Source: Planctomycetales bacterium (GTDB taxonomy: Bacteria > Planctomycetota > Phycisphaerae > Sedimentisphaerales > Anaerohalosphaeraceae). From it: a stretch of 34,936 nt of DNA. Positions 8,449 through 16,679 of the stretch are shown here, piece after piece (the stretch's first letter is position 1; each line of letters begins with the position of its first letter). Both the position numbers and the translations under genes were made by a program. The stretch covers positions 1 to 34,936 of the forward strand of contig JAKEGM010000028.1 of the NCBI GenBank assembly GCA_022615575.1. The letters run 5' to 3'. A model generated the notes under the pieces. That model had not been told where the DNA came from, ran no database searches, and worked only from the letters and a program-made list of their open reading frames with translations.

Positions 8449-9582
8449 TTAGAAACTATTAAGTATATCCGAATTGGAAAGATTTAACAAGAGTTGTTCG
8501 AATATCAGTTTTTCATTAACGCTTGAATCGACCCATTTATGCATCTGACAGCACATTTCAACCTGCCGGGCGGCGGTTTCGGCGTCAAATTGCCGGGCCA
8601 ATGCCCCGATTCGCCCGGCCTGATCCTCGTGTACCAGCCCCGCAGATTGGCCGTTAGCTAGTTTCATCGCATCATTGAAGGCACACGCCGTCATCCGAAT
8701 CAGCCCATGCTGCGACCGACGGGTAATGTCGGTCGTACTGACATTTCCGGCCCGGCCGGTCCAAGCAGCGGCGATTTTTTTAGCCGTCTGGCCCATCCAC
8801 TCGGCCATATCAATCGTACCGGCTAATTCGAGTGAACAAAGCCGCTCCACAAGCTCTTTTTTCAGGGCAAAAGGCGTTTTTTCTTCAATTTGTAATTGTG
8901 CCCAGGCCAACGCCCACCCTAAACTGCCCTGCGAAAAACGCGCCCAGAAGGTCGCCTCTGTACCCGAAACTCCCTCGGCGCAAAGCCGTTCAACGATACG
9001 GGCTTCCGAAACAGGACCAAACCGCACCAACTGACACCGTGACCGGGTTGTCGGAAGCATTTCTTCCAGTTGAGAACACAACAGGATAATCACACAATGT
9101 TTCGGCGGCTCTTCCAGAACCTTGAGCATCGCGTTTTGGCTGCTCTTGTTGACTTTTTCGGCCTCGTCGATGACATAGACGACAAACTGCCCCATCATCG
9201 GACGGTTGGCGACCCTTTCGATGAGAAATTCACGAATCACGTCTATCGGCATATCGACCGGCGTTTTTTTGTTTTTACCTTCTTTGGTATATTGCACCAG
9301 TTCTTTGGAAATGGGACGATAATCCGGATGTCCGCCGGCTTCAAATGTCTTACAGGAATGGCACTGCCCGCAACTGTCGATAAACACGGGCTTTTTCCGA
9401 ATGGTTTGCTTATTTTCACACAGCAGCATCCTGGCCCACGCCTGTGCGGCCGAAAACTTTCCAACGCCGTCGTCGCCGCTGAACAGATACGCATGCGCCA
9501 TCCGCCCCGCCGCATACGCATGCTGCAGCGATTCAATCGCCGTGTCTTGACAGAATATCTCGTTTAAGGTCATTGCGTTCAC
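8449..9582 (-). CDS. holB: DNA polymerase III delta' subunit
   Basis: 377 residues with an AAA+ clamp-loader fold. Walker A is SGDDGVGKFS at about 35-44, with Phe where Ser/Thr usually follows the lysine. Four cysteines C55, C71, C74 and C77 (CGQCHSC) make the zinc module. VVYVIDEAEKV is Walker B and MLPTTRSRC is the SRC arginine finger. Together these identify DnaX-like delta'. The protein would act in the clamp loader with DnaX and HolA to place the beta clamp. Its start overlaps the tmk stop by 4 nt. The C-terminal third is poorly conserved, as usual for HolB. The Phe in Walker A leaves open whether this subunit hydrolyses ATP. Confidence 0.9.
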   Translation of the reverse strand: MNAMTLNEIFCQDTAIESLQHAYAAGRMAHAYLFSGDDGVGKFSAAQAWARMLLCENKQTIRKKPVFIDSCGQCHSCKTFEAGGHPDYRPISKELVQYTKEGKNKKTPVDMPIDVIREFLIERVANRPMMGQFVVYVIDEAEKVNKSSQNAMLKVLEEPPKHCVIILLCSQLEEMLPTTRSRCQLVRFGPVSEARIVERLCAEGVSGTEATFWARFSQGSLGWALAWAQLQIEEKTPFALKKELVERLCSLELAGTIDMAEWMGQTAKKIAAAWTGRAGNVSTTDITRRSQHGLIRMTACAFNDAMKLANGQSAGLVHEDQAGRIGALARQFDAETAARQVEMCCQMHKWVDSSVNEKLIFEQLLLNLSNSDILNSF

Positions 9583-10196
9583 AATTCCCGAATACAGCTC
9601 ACTATCTCTCGATGCACCGCCTCTACGCCCTGCCGTGCATCAACAACTTTGGCGCCAACCGCATACCGGGGTAATTTCAAAAATCCTTCGCGTACCCTTG
9701 TATGATAGGCGTCGCCCTTTTGTTCCATGCGGTCCAAATCCCGCTGCATCCGCTGTCTGGCCGTCGGCAAGTCCACATCCAGCACAATCGTTATGTCCGG
9801 CCAGACACGCTCCAGGGCATCGGTCGCTATCTGGATGACCTTCTCTATCCCGAATCCCCCCGCCCAGCCCTGATAGGCGCAGGTACTGGACACCCAGCGA
9901 TCCATCAAGACACACTTGCCCGCTTGTAAATCCGGGCCGATATGCTCCAGCCACAACTGCGCCCGCGCGGCCATATACAGCAGAACCTCGACATTATCGC
10001 CCATGCCTTTGTGGGACGGATCCAGCAGAATGGAGCGTATTTTTTCGCCGACAAGGGTCGTTCCGGGGTCGCGATAGGACACGACATCGACACCCTGTTC
10101 GGCAATCCACTCGGCCAGCAGCCGCACCTGCGTGCTCTTGCCGCAGCCGTCCGGACCGTCTAATACGATAAATTGTCCCCTGAGTTTAGCGTTCAT
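9579..10196 (-). CDS. tmk: Thymidylate kinase
   Basis: 205 residues, the usual size of bacterial dTMP kinase. The P-loop is LDGPDGCGKSTQ (about 12-23), the dTMP-binding YRDPGTT segment follows, and LMDRWVSSTCAYQG provides the DR(Y/W) motif. The enzyme phosphorylates dTMP to dTDP for DNA synthesis. It overlaps holB downstream and the 257-aa membrane protein gene upstream by 4 nt each, so all are translated from one message. The DRW in place of DRY and the YRDPGTT variant of the usual FTREPGGT look like lineage-specific changes rather than loss of function. Confidence 0.93.
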   Translation of the reverse strand: MNAKLRGQFIVLDGPDGCGKSTQVRLLAEWIAEQGVDVVSYRDPGTTLVGEKIRSILLDPSHKGMGDNVEVLLYMAARAQLWLEHIGPDLQAGKCVLMDRWVSSTCAYQGWAGGFGIEKVIQIATDALERVWPDITIVLDVDLPTARQRMQRDLDRMEQKGDAYHTRVREGFLKLPRYAVGAKVVDARQGVEAVHREIVSCIREL

Positions 10197-10966
10197 GCGT
10201 CATTTTCCTCCTCATGCTGGGCGGCTTCGAGCTGTTCCTGCATCCACAGCACCGCCATCAGCGTCGGCGTCAGAAATACCAGCGAAAAAACAATATGATG
10301 CAGACCCAAAAAGACATAATAGGCGGGCGTCTTTTGAGGAATCGCACTGGCCAATAGCATTATCACCAAAACAACTCCCAGCCCGAGTATTGTCAGTTTC
10401 AACAGCGAATCCAATCGTCCGATTTTGCAGGTTCGCATTCCTGCGATGGCCTGATACGTCGAATCGTCATAGACCAGCATCCGGGCAGGAACCAGCAGCA
10501 TCGGCTTGAGCACAATCAGGATTGCCGCCAGCCCGCACACTTGCATGAACCATTCGGGAATCTCCGGAAACGGCCGCCCTTTCCAGAAAATCGCCCCCCC
10601 GGCGCCGACCAGTACCCCATTGACAAAAAACAGCACACACCCCAGGAGTATCTGAAAAAACAAAATCCGCCAAAAATAGGGGCGTCCCGACCGTACCAAT
10701 TCGGCCGGCGGCTGCGGCCGCGGGCCTTCGACCGCGGCGGTTTTTAAGAAACCCAGATACATCATCTGCCACAGCACCGCATACAGCATCGTTCCCACTC
10801 CCAGCAGAAAACCCGCCCAGAATGGCAATTGTGTCCGGTGGGATTCCGAAACCTGGACACCGGCCGCAAGTTGCTCGGCCAGCAGCATCAGGGCCGCCTG
10901 CAAAACAACAACCAGCATCACCTCCGGCCACCGGGTCTTCAATATATCAATCGCTTTGGGGAGCAA
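10193..10966 (-). CDS. Polytopic membrane protein of unknown function
   Basis: 257 residues with about six hydrophobic segments: near 15-30, 48-75, 98-130, 143-163, 190-210 and 215-245. The N-terminus is positive inside and the C-terminus ends in a charged tail (EQLEAAQHEEENDA). I recognise no family; the overall arrangement resembles DUF-type integral proteins often annotated as YIP1-like or glycerophosphoryl diesterase membrane-domain proteins, but there is no motif to support either. It starts the tightly coupled cluster orf-tmk-holB, with a 4-nt overlap to tmk, and follows dnaE after a 180-nt gap containing a dispersed repeat. A link to replication is suggested only by position. Confidence 0.7.
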   Translation of the reverse strand: MLPKAIDILKTRWPEVMLVVVLQAALMLLAEQLAAGVQVSESHRTQLPFWAGFLLGVGTMLYAVLWQMMYLGFLKTAAVEGPRPQPPAELVRSGRPYFWRILFFQILLGCVLFFVNGVLVGAGGAIFWKGRPFPEIPEWFMQVCGLAAILIVLKPMLLVPARMLVYDDSTYQAIAGMRTCKIGRLDSLLKLTILGLGVVLVIMLLASAIPQKTPAYYVFLGLHHIVFSLVFLTPTLMAVLWMQEQLEAAQHEEENDA

Positions 10967-10987
10967 GTCATTTCTTCCTTATCATTC

Positions 10988-11003
10988 CAACCCCTGGGGG
11001 TTG
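10988..11003. repeat. Short G/C inverted repeat
   Basis: CAACCCC (10988-10994) and GGGGTTG (10997-11003) form a 7-bp stem with a 2-nt centre in the gap between dnaE and the 257-aa membrane protein gene. No T-run follows on the minus strand, the direction of transcription, so it is a weak terminator candidate at best. Confidence 0.3.
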
Positions 11004-11118
11004 TTAATGTTTTATGGGTTCCAGCCCACGGCATCAACCCGCGGCTATTATTAAAGCCCGACGGACTTTTGCAAGCGCATTATGCTACCCTTTCAGGCCG
11101 ATTTCTTAATCGTTCTCA

Positions 11119-11150
11119 ATTCGTGTTCATCCGCGTGCATTGGCGGTTAA
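11119..11150. repeat. Dispersed CGTGTTCATCCGCG-type intergenic repeat
   Basis: The stretch ATTCGTGTTCATCCGCGTGC followed by ATTGGCGGTTAA looks like a copy of a short repeat I know from memory in many environmental bacterial genomes (variants of ATTCGTGTTCATTCGTGGTT). It lies directly at the 3' end of dnaE and overlaps its stop codon (TTA at 11147-11149 on the plus strand). A more degenerate match may exist at 2940-2970 downstream of the sigma factor gene. Only this copy is clear within the window. Confidence 0.45.
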
Positions 11151-14100
11151 TTCCGCATCAATTTCACATTCCCCCGCCCGACGACGGTTTCCAACTTGCG
11201 GCAGAAGTCCACATCCGCCCGCACGCTAAGGGTCTTGTCCGCTGCCGCCACGATGCGGTAGCCGCCGGGGGTCTGCACCGTAACATTCACCGGGCTTCTG
11301 CCCCGATGGGTCGAACACAGATGGCGGATTTTCTGAACTTTCTCTTCGGAAACATCCAGCGTCAGCAGGTCAATCCACACCCGTGCGGCCAGTTTGTCAG
11401 CGGCATCCTCCATCGCAAACAATTCGTCGCAGAGGATATTCGGATTTTCCCGCCGGCAGTCTACCGTCCCTCGAACAAAGACAATCTTATCAACCGCCAG
11501 CAGATGGCCAAACTTTTCCAGGGCCTTGGGGAACAAGACCACCTCGCACTTGCCCTGCACATCTTCCAGTTCCAACACCGCCATCTTGGAGCCGGCATGT
11601 TTCCCGTTTTTGGTCACGGTATGACGGATTTTGACGATCATCCCGCCGATGGTCACCGTGCTTCCTTCGGACTTTTGCGCCAGCTGGCTGGTATTGACTG
11701 TCGAATAGACGTTAATCATGTCGGCGTGCCGGCTGATGGGGTTGCTGGTGACATAAAAACCCAGCACATCTTTTTCATACTGAAGCATCTGCTGTTCAGG
11801 CCAGGGGGGCACATCCGGCAAACTTTTGGCATCCGGCTGTTCGGACATCCCACCCCCATCGCCGCCGAACAAGACCCCCTGTCCCCGGGCCTTATCGGCC
11901 TGGACGGAGGACCCAACCTGCATGGCTTTTTCCAGCCCGGCCATCATCTGGGCACGGCTGCCGCCCAAGCTGTCAAATGCGCCGGCCTTAATCAGGGCCT
12001 CCAGCACCTGCTTGTTGACCGCCCGCAGGTCCACCGTCTCACAGAAATGAAACAAACTTTTGAAACGGGCCGCTTTCTGGCGGGCTGCAATGATTTGCTC
12101 GACCGCCCGCTCTCCGACTCCCTTGACCGCCGCCAGACCGAAACGAATGATGCCGCTGTCTTTACGGTGGTCGCGTTCTTCGTTGTAAATCACCGTAAAA
12201 TCGACAAAACTTTCATTGATGTCCGGCGGCAGCACCCCAATGCTCATTTGCTTGCACTCTTCGATGTACTCCACCACCTTGTCGGTCGAACCCATTTCGT
12301 AGGTCAGCAGTGCGGCCATAAATTCGACCGGATAATAACACTTCAGCCAGGCCGTTTGATAAGCCACAAAGGAATACCGCGTGGCGTGGCTTTTGTTAAA
12401 ACCATAGCCGGCGAACCGTTCAATCAGGTCAAAAATCTCTTCGGCCTGCAGGGCCGTCAGTCCCTTTTGGACGCAGCCCTCCACAAAACGCTTCTTTTCG
12501 GCCTTGATGACCGATTCCTTCTTCTTTCCGATGGCCTTAATCAGCCCGTAGGCCTCGCGCAGCGGGATGTCGCCCAGGCGGTTGCAAATCCGCATCACCT
12601 GCTCCTGATAGACCATGATGCCGAAGGTTTCCGCCAATACCTCGCGCATAATCGGGTGCGGCACATCCCATTTGGCGCCGTGTTTGCGGTCGATGTAATC
12701 GGGAATCAGGGCCATCGGCCCGGGACGGTAGAGCGCATTGGCCGCAATTAAATCCTCGATGCGGTCGGGCTGCAGTTTCATCAGCAGGTCCTGCATCCCG
12801 CCCGATTCAAACTGAAATACCCCTTTGGTGCGGCCCGCCCCGAAAATCTCACGGAACACCCTCTGATCCGCAACATCGAAGGATTCAACATCGATTTTCT
12901 TACCGTGCAGCCCCTCAATCAAATCGACCGCCCGCTGAATGATGCTGAGGGTCTTAAGGCCCAGAAAGTCCATCTTCAGCAAACCCACTTTTTCCACCGT
13001 TGGGCCTTCAAACTGCGTAATTAAATCGTCTGAATCGGTCTGCTTGTACAGAGGCAGAAAGTTGGTCAGCGGTTCATCGGCAATAACCACACCGCAGGCG
13101 TGCACCGAGGCGTGCCGCGCCAGACCTTCCAGTTTCCGCCCGATGTCAATCACCCGGCGTGTCGTTTCGTCTTTCTCATAGGCCGCCTTCAGGTCGGGTT
13201 CAACCTCCAGCGCCTTGTCCAGCGTCATCTTCAGTTCTGCCGGCACCAGCTTGGCCAGCCGATCGGCCTCGGACAGCGGCACACTCATCACTCGGCATAC
13301 ATCGCGGATAACGGCGCGGGCCTTCATCGTTCCAAACGTGATAATCTGCGCAATCTGACCATATTTCTGCCGGACATACTCCAGTGTTGCCGGGCGAGAG
13401 GCCTGGCAGATGTCGATATCGATATCGGGCATCTCGTTGCGTTCCGGGTCCATAAACCGTTCAAACAGCAGGTCATACTTGATGGGGTCTACATCACAAA
13501 CCCCCAGGCAATACCCCACCACTGTGCCGACCGCGCTGCCTCTGGCGCCAACCGGGATATTGTTTTTCTGGGCGTAATTGCAGAAATCCCAAACAATCAG
13601 AAAGTAACTGGCAAATCCCTTGCCCGAAATCACGCTCAATTCCCGCTCAATGCGCTGTTCGATCTCACCGGTGATTTTACCGTATTTTTTCTTTGCCCCC
13701 TCATAAACCCGCTTTCGGAGAAAATCCTCCGGCGTGCTGCCGTCCTGAGGCCGATAGACCGGGGCGTGCCGGCTTTTCAAATCCAGCTCCACTGTACACC
13801 GCTCGGCAATCCGCAGCGTGTTGTCGCACGCTTCGGGCACATCGGCAAACAGTTCCCGCATCTGCCGGGGGCTTTTCAGGTAGGCGCTGGGCGGATATTT
13901 AAGCCGGTCGGGGTCGATTATTTTTTTACCGGTATTGATGCAGCACAGGGCGTCGTGTGCTTCAAAATCATCTTCATTGAGAAAATGGACATCGTTGGTT
14001 GCCACCAAGCTAACCCCCATTTCCTTTGCAAGTTCGACCATTTTGCTTCGCAAGTCGGGATATTCGTTGCCGTCGTGTTCCTGTATCTCGAGGAAAAACC

Positions 14101-14620
14101 GGTCCGTCCCGAAGATTTTAAGGTATTCGCTCACCGCCTTGCGTGCCGCATCCCAGTCGTTGTGCACCAGCGCCGCCGGCACCTGACCCGCCATGCAGGC
14201 TGTCGTGCAGATTAACCCCTCGTTCATTTCAGCCAGAATCTGTCTATCAATACGGGGACGGTAATAGAAGCCCTCCGTATAGCCGATGCTGCTGAGTTTA
14301 AGAAGATTCCGGTAGCCGGTCTGATTTTCCGCTAACAGAATCAAATGGAAGGTGTTTTCCTTGACACCCCCGCCTTTTTGCTTGTCAAACCGGCTGTCGG
14401 GGGCAATGTAGGCCTCCATCCCCAGAATCGGTTTGATTCCCGCTTCCCGGGCCTGTGTATAAAAATCAACCACGCCGAACATGTTTCCATGGTCGGTAAT
14501 CGCCACCGCATCCATGCCTAATTCCGCACAGCGGCCAAACAGCTTTTTAGCCGAAATAGCGCCATCCAAGAGGGAATACTGCGTATGTAAATGAAGATGC
14601 GTAAATCCTTTACCTGCCAT
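11147..14620 (-). CDS. dnaE: DNA polymerase III alpha subunit
   Basis: 1157 residues, normal for DnaE (E. coli DnaE is 1160). The PHP domain opens the protein (HLHTQYSLLDG, AITDHGNM). The polymerase palm carries the catalytic aspartates D399, D401 and D403 in MPDIDIDICQ and D551 in KMDFLGLKTL. SHATRYSFVAYQTAWLK belongs to the fingers, followed by helix-hairpin-helix (AAVKGVGERAVEQI) and the OB domain (VTIGGMIVKIRHTVTKNG). It is the replicative polymerase. The C-terminal region after the OB fold is short and I cannot identify a tau-binding tail. The start has a GGGAG ribosome binding site 6 nt upstream. A good sigma-70 promoter is at 14690-14662. The stop lies inside a dispersed repeat. Confidence 0.96.
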   Translation of the reverse strand: MAGKGFTHLHLHTQYSLLDGAISAKKLFGRCAELGMDAVAITDHGNMFGVVDFYTQAREAGIKPILGMEAYIAPDSRFDKQKGGGVKENTFHLILLAENQTGYRNLLKLSSIGYTEGFYYRPRIDRQILAEMNEGLICTTACMAGQVPAALVHNDWDAARKAVSEYLKIFGTDRFFLEIQEHDGNEYPDLRSKMVELAKEMGVSLVATNDVHFLNEDDFEAHDALCCINTGKKIIDPDRLKYPPSAYLKSPRQMRELFADVPEACDNTLRIAERCTVELDLKSRHAPVYRPQDGSTPEDFLRKRVYEGAKKKYGKITGEIEQRIERELSVISGKGFASYFLIVWDFCNYAQKNNIPVGARGSAVGTVVGYCLGVCDVDPIKYDLLFERFMDPERNEMPDIDIDICQASRPATLEYVRQKYGQIAQIITFGTMKARAVIRDVCRVMSVPLSEADRLAKLVPAELKMTLDKALEVEPDLKAAYEKDETTRRVIDIGRKLEGLARHASVHACGVVIADEPLTNFLPLYKQTDSDDLITQFEGPTVEKVGLLKMDFLGLKTLSIIQRAVDLIEGLHGKKIDVESFDVADQRVFREIFGAGRTKGVFQFESGGMQDLLMKLQPDRIEDLIAANALYRPGPMALIPDYIDRKHGAKWDVPHPIMREVLAETFGIMVYQEQVMRICNRLGDIPLREAYGLIKAIGKKKESVIKAEKKRFVEGCVQKGLTALQAEEIFDLIERFAGYGFNKSHATRYSFVAYQTAWLKCYYPVEFMAALLTYEMGSTDKVVEYIEECKQMSIGVLPPDINESFVDFTVIYNEERDHRKDSGIIRFGLAAVKGVGERAVEQIIAARQKAARFKSLFHFCETVDLRAVNKQVLEALIKAGAFDSLGGSRAQMMAGLEKAMQVGSSVQADKARGQGVLFGGDGGGMSEQPDAKSLPDVPPWPEQQMLQYEKDVLGFYVTSNPISRHADMINVYSTVNTSQLAQKSEGSTVTIGGMIVKIRHTVTKNGKHAGSKMAVLELEDVQGKCEVVLFPKALEKFGHLLAVDKIVFVRGTVDCRRENPNILCDELFAMEDAADKLAARVWIDLLTLDVSEEKVQKIRHLCSTHRGRSPVNVTVQTPGGYRIVAAADKTLSVRADVDFCRKLETVVGRGNVKLMRN

Positions 14621-14661
14621 CGGGTCTCCCTATCAGTCCAGATTTTCATCACCAAAATCTT

Positions 14662-14690
14662 ATCCTAATCGCCGCCGCCGTAAAAATCAA
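14662..14690 (-). promoter_or_regulatory. Putative sigma-70 promoter of dnaE
   Basis: On the minus strand TTGATT (14690-14685), a 17-nt spacer and TAGGAT (14667-14662) lie about 45 nt upstream of the dnaE start. Four of six bases match the consensus in each box. Confidence 0.5.
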
Positions 14691-14764
14691 TGATAACCTC
14701 TCCGGCGGGCGATAATTTTGGGAGGCCATCCGACAGATTTCCACAGAATTCCGCCAAAAAGGGC

Positions 14765-14792
14765 TTGACGGGCGGGGAAAAAAGTGTACAGT
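14765..14792 (+). promoter_or_regulatory. Putative sigma-70 promoter of tRNA-Leu
   Basis: TTGACG (14765-14770), a 16-nt spacer and TACAGT (14787-14792) end 14 nt before the mature tRNA 5' end, the usual distance for a tRNA promoter. It points away from the dnaE promoter. Confidence 0.55.
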
Positions 14793-14806
14793 ACCTTTTT
14801 TCTGTT

Positions 14807-14891
14807 GCGGATGTGGCGGAATTGGCAGACGCGCAGGCTTCAGGTGCCTGTGGGCTTAACGCTCGTGGAGGTTCGACTCCTCTCATCCGCA
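14807..14891 (+). tRNA. tRNA-Leu (CAG)
   Basis: 85 nt including the discriminator A. The acceptor stem GCGGATG pairs with CATCCGC. The anticodon stem CAGGC/GCCTG encloses loop TTCAGGT with anticodon CAG at 14841-14843, which decodes CUG. A long variable arm (class II tRNA) and a T-loop beginning GTTCGAC are present. The 3' CCA is not encoded; ATTTTTT follows, which may end transcription. It stands alone between dnaE and fetB. Confidence 0.95.
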
Positions 14892-14943
14892 TTTTTTATG
14901 CGCATCAAGCCCCCTTTTCCAATCATACCGGCAGAAACCTCTT

Positions 14944-15750
14944 TTATCTGCCTTGGGGTGCGTTGTCCGTAAAGATATGTCGATTGAGGACGCCAAAGGC
15001 ATCGAAGCATGTTTTTCGGCTCAGTTCCACGGCCAGCCAGACGGTGATCGCCGTGCCGGTGAAGATGGCAATCATGATGGCAATCTGGTAAAAAATCGCC
15101 GTCATCGGTTCGGAACCGCCGAGGATAACGCCAGTCATCATGCCCGGCAGCGACACCAGGCCGATAGTCGCCATAGACGCCAGGGTGGGCGAGAAGGCCT
15201 CATGCAGGGCGGACCGCAGGTAAGGACGGACGGCCTCGGCCAGTGTTGCGCCGTCGGCCAACTGCTGGCAAAAGGCCTTTTCGCCCTGCCGGATGGACTG
15301 GTAAAACCGGCGGATGCCGATGATGTCGGCCCGCAGACAATTGCCGAGAATCATGCCGCCAATCGGGATGACAAACCTTGCATCGAGCAGATTGGATTTT
15401 TGCAGGATAACATCCACAAAATACAGCAGCGGCACCGCCGTACCCGCCAGCAGCGCCACAAACAGCGGCCAGGCCAGCCGGCCAAAGCGTATGCCCGTGC
15501 CGCGAATGACGGAAATATCCGCCACCAGAATCATCAGCCCCACCCACAGGGCATTGAGCCAGGGTTTGTTCAGGGTGAACACAATCTGCAGATAGAAGCC
15601 AACCAGAAGAAGCTGGACGGTCATGCGGACAGCGCCGATGAGCATCGTGCCAATAAGGGGCACCCTGACCCACAGCAGAATTGCCAGCGGGATAATGAAC
15701 AAGCCATAGCCGGCCGCAAGCCCCCACACTGAGATTGATGTAATATTCAC
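14944..15750 (-). CDS. fetB: FetB-type ABC transporter permease (UPF0014)
   Basis: 268 residues with about seven hydrophobic segments, matching the YbbM/FetB permease family. Diagnostic stretches are RMTVQLLLVGFYLQ, GMILGNCLRADI and SLPGMMTGVILGG. In E. coli FetA-FetB exports iron and protects against oxidative stress. The start overlaps the ATPase stop by 4 nt. The C-terminal tail after the last helix is polar (SRKTCFDAFGVLN). Substrate specificity is inferred from the family only. Confidence 0.85.
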   Translation of the reverse strand: MNITSISVWGLAAGYGLFIIPLAILLWVRVPLIGTMLIGAVRMTVQLLLVGFYLQIVFTLNKPWLNALWVGLMILVADISVIRGTGIRFGRLAWPLFVALLAGTAVPLLYFVDVILQKSNLLDARFVIPIGGMILGNCLRADIIGIRRFYQSIRQGEKAFCQQLADGATLAEAVRPYLRSALHEAFSPTLASMATIGLVSLPGMMTGVILGGSEPMTAIFYQIAIMIAIFTGTAITVWLAVELSRKTCFDAFGVLNRHIFTDNAPQGR

Positions 15751-16385
15751 AGCCCCCTCCTGAAAACGGCGATATCAATAACGGCATCGGCGTTGTCCAG
15801 CAGGACTTCGTCATGCGAGACAACCAGAACCGTCTTTCCTGACAACTGACACAGCGTGTTTTTGAGTATCTGTCGGCTTTCTTTGTCGAGGGCGGAGGCG
15901 GGTTCATCCAGCAGCAGGATCGGACGGTTCAGCAGCAAGCCGATAATGATCGCCACACGCTGCTTTTCGCCGCCGGACAGGTCGGTTGTCTGCTTTTGGA
16001 GCAGTTTGGGGCTGAGCTTAAACCGCTCGAAATACCCCTTTACCGCTTGTGGAGACCACGCAAGATGAGCATTGGTTTTGTAGTCGAAGGGGCGGCGGAT
16101 GCGGTCAAGAACAACTTCCTGCCCTAAATCGGGTTCCTGGGTGACATAGGCAATATGCCGGCGAAGATGCCAGACGGATTTGTCGTTCATCGGCTGACCG
16201 GCGATGGAAATTGTGCCCTGCTGCGGCCGGATAAATCCCAGTACGGCACGAAACAGGGAGCTTTTGCCGCAGCCGGAAGGACCCGCGATGCAGAGCTTTT
16301 GGCCGGACAACGCCCGAATGGACAGATTCTCGAACAGCAAATGCCCATCGTAACGCAGCGTCAGGTTGTCTATCAAGATTTCCAT
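15747..16385 (-). CDS. fetA: FetA-type ABC transporter ATP-binding protein
   Basis: 212 residues, a single ABC ATPase domain. Walker A is AGPSGCGKSS (34-43), the Q-loop is VTQEPDL, the signature is LSGGEKQR and Walker B is ILLLDEPASALD, with the H-switch in VVSHDEV. The short length and pairing with a UPF0014 permease identify the FetA/YbbL group. It starts 21 nt after the 90-aa gene, so the three genes form one minus-strand operon. It should power FetB at the cytoplasmic membrane. Confidence 0.88.
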   Translation of the reverse strand: MEILIDNLTLRYDGHLLFENLSIRALSGQKLCIAGPSGCGKSSLFRAVLGFIRPQQGTISIAGQPMNDKSVWHLRRHIAYVTQEPDLGQEVVLDRIRRPFDYKTNAHLAWSPQAVKGYFERFKLSPKLLQKQTTDLSGGEKQRVAIIIGLLLNRPILLLDEPASALDKESRQILKNTLCQLSGKTVLVVSHDEVLLDNADAVIDIAVFRRGL

Positions 16386-16406
16386 GGGCGTTCCGGGGTT
16401 CGGCGA

Positions 16407-16679
16407 TCAGGCATCCGACCTTAACCATTCCTCGAGGTTTTTGGCGAGAATCTGGACATCCTTTTGCTGGAGGATGTGCGATTTAACTTCCGGCGGCACA
16501 TCCATCTTTGCAAGGATCGCCTCCACCCGCTTCCAGAGCCGCTTGCGCACAACGCCTGTTTCGGCAAGGTATAAGTCGGTGACAATTTCCTGCAGACGGG
16601 TCAGCACGATTGTATCCCGGTTTTTGTAATAATTGCGAATAATCTGCTGCTGATATTTGCTGAATGCTTTTGGAGACAT
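16407..16679 (-). CDS. Conserved small protein of unknown function
   Basis: 90 residues, mostly helical by composition, charged, without membrane segments or cysteines. It begins MSPKAFSKYQQQIIRNYY and ends AKNLEEWLRSDA. I recall similar short proteins in planctomycetes, but no named domain. It precedes fetA by 21 nt and is probably its first cotranscribed gene. Codon use matches its neighbours. The start ATG has an AAAGGACTGACG leader in which AGGA is a plausible ribosome binding site. Confidence 0.65.
   Translation of the reverse strand: MSPKAFSKYQQQIIRNYYKNRDTIVLTRLQEIVTDLYLAETGVVRKRLWKRVEAILAKMDVPPEVKSHILQQKDVQILAKNLEEWLRSDA

Noticed and set aside
10829-12751. 640-residue open frame on the plus strand
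   Set aside because: It is antisense to dnaE for most of its length, has no recognisable domain and no ribosome binding site. It is a shadow produced by the strong codon bias of dnaE.
13100-14215. 371-residue open frame on the plus strand
   Set aside because: Antisense to the PHP and polymerase region of dnaE, without motifs.
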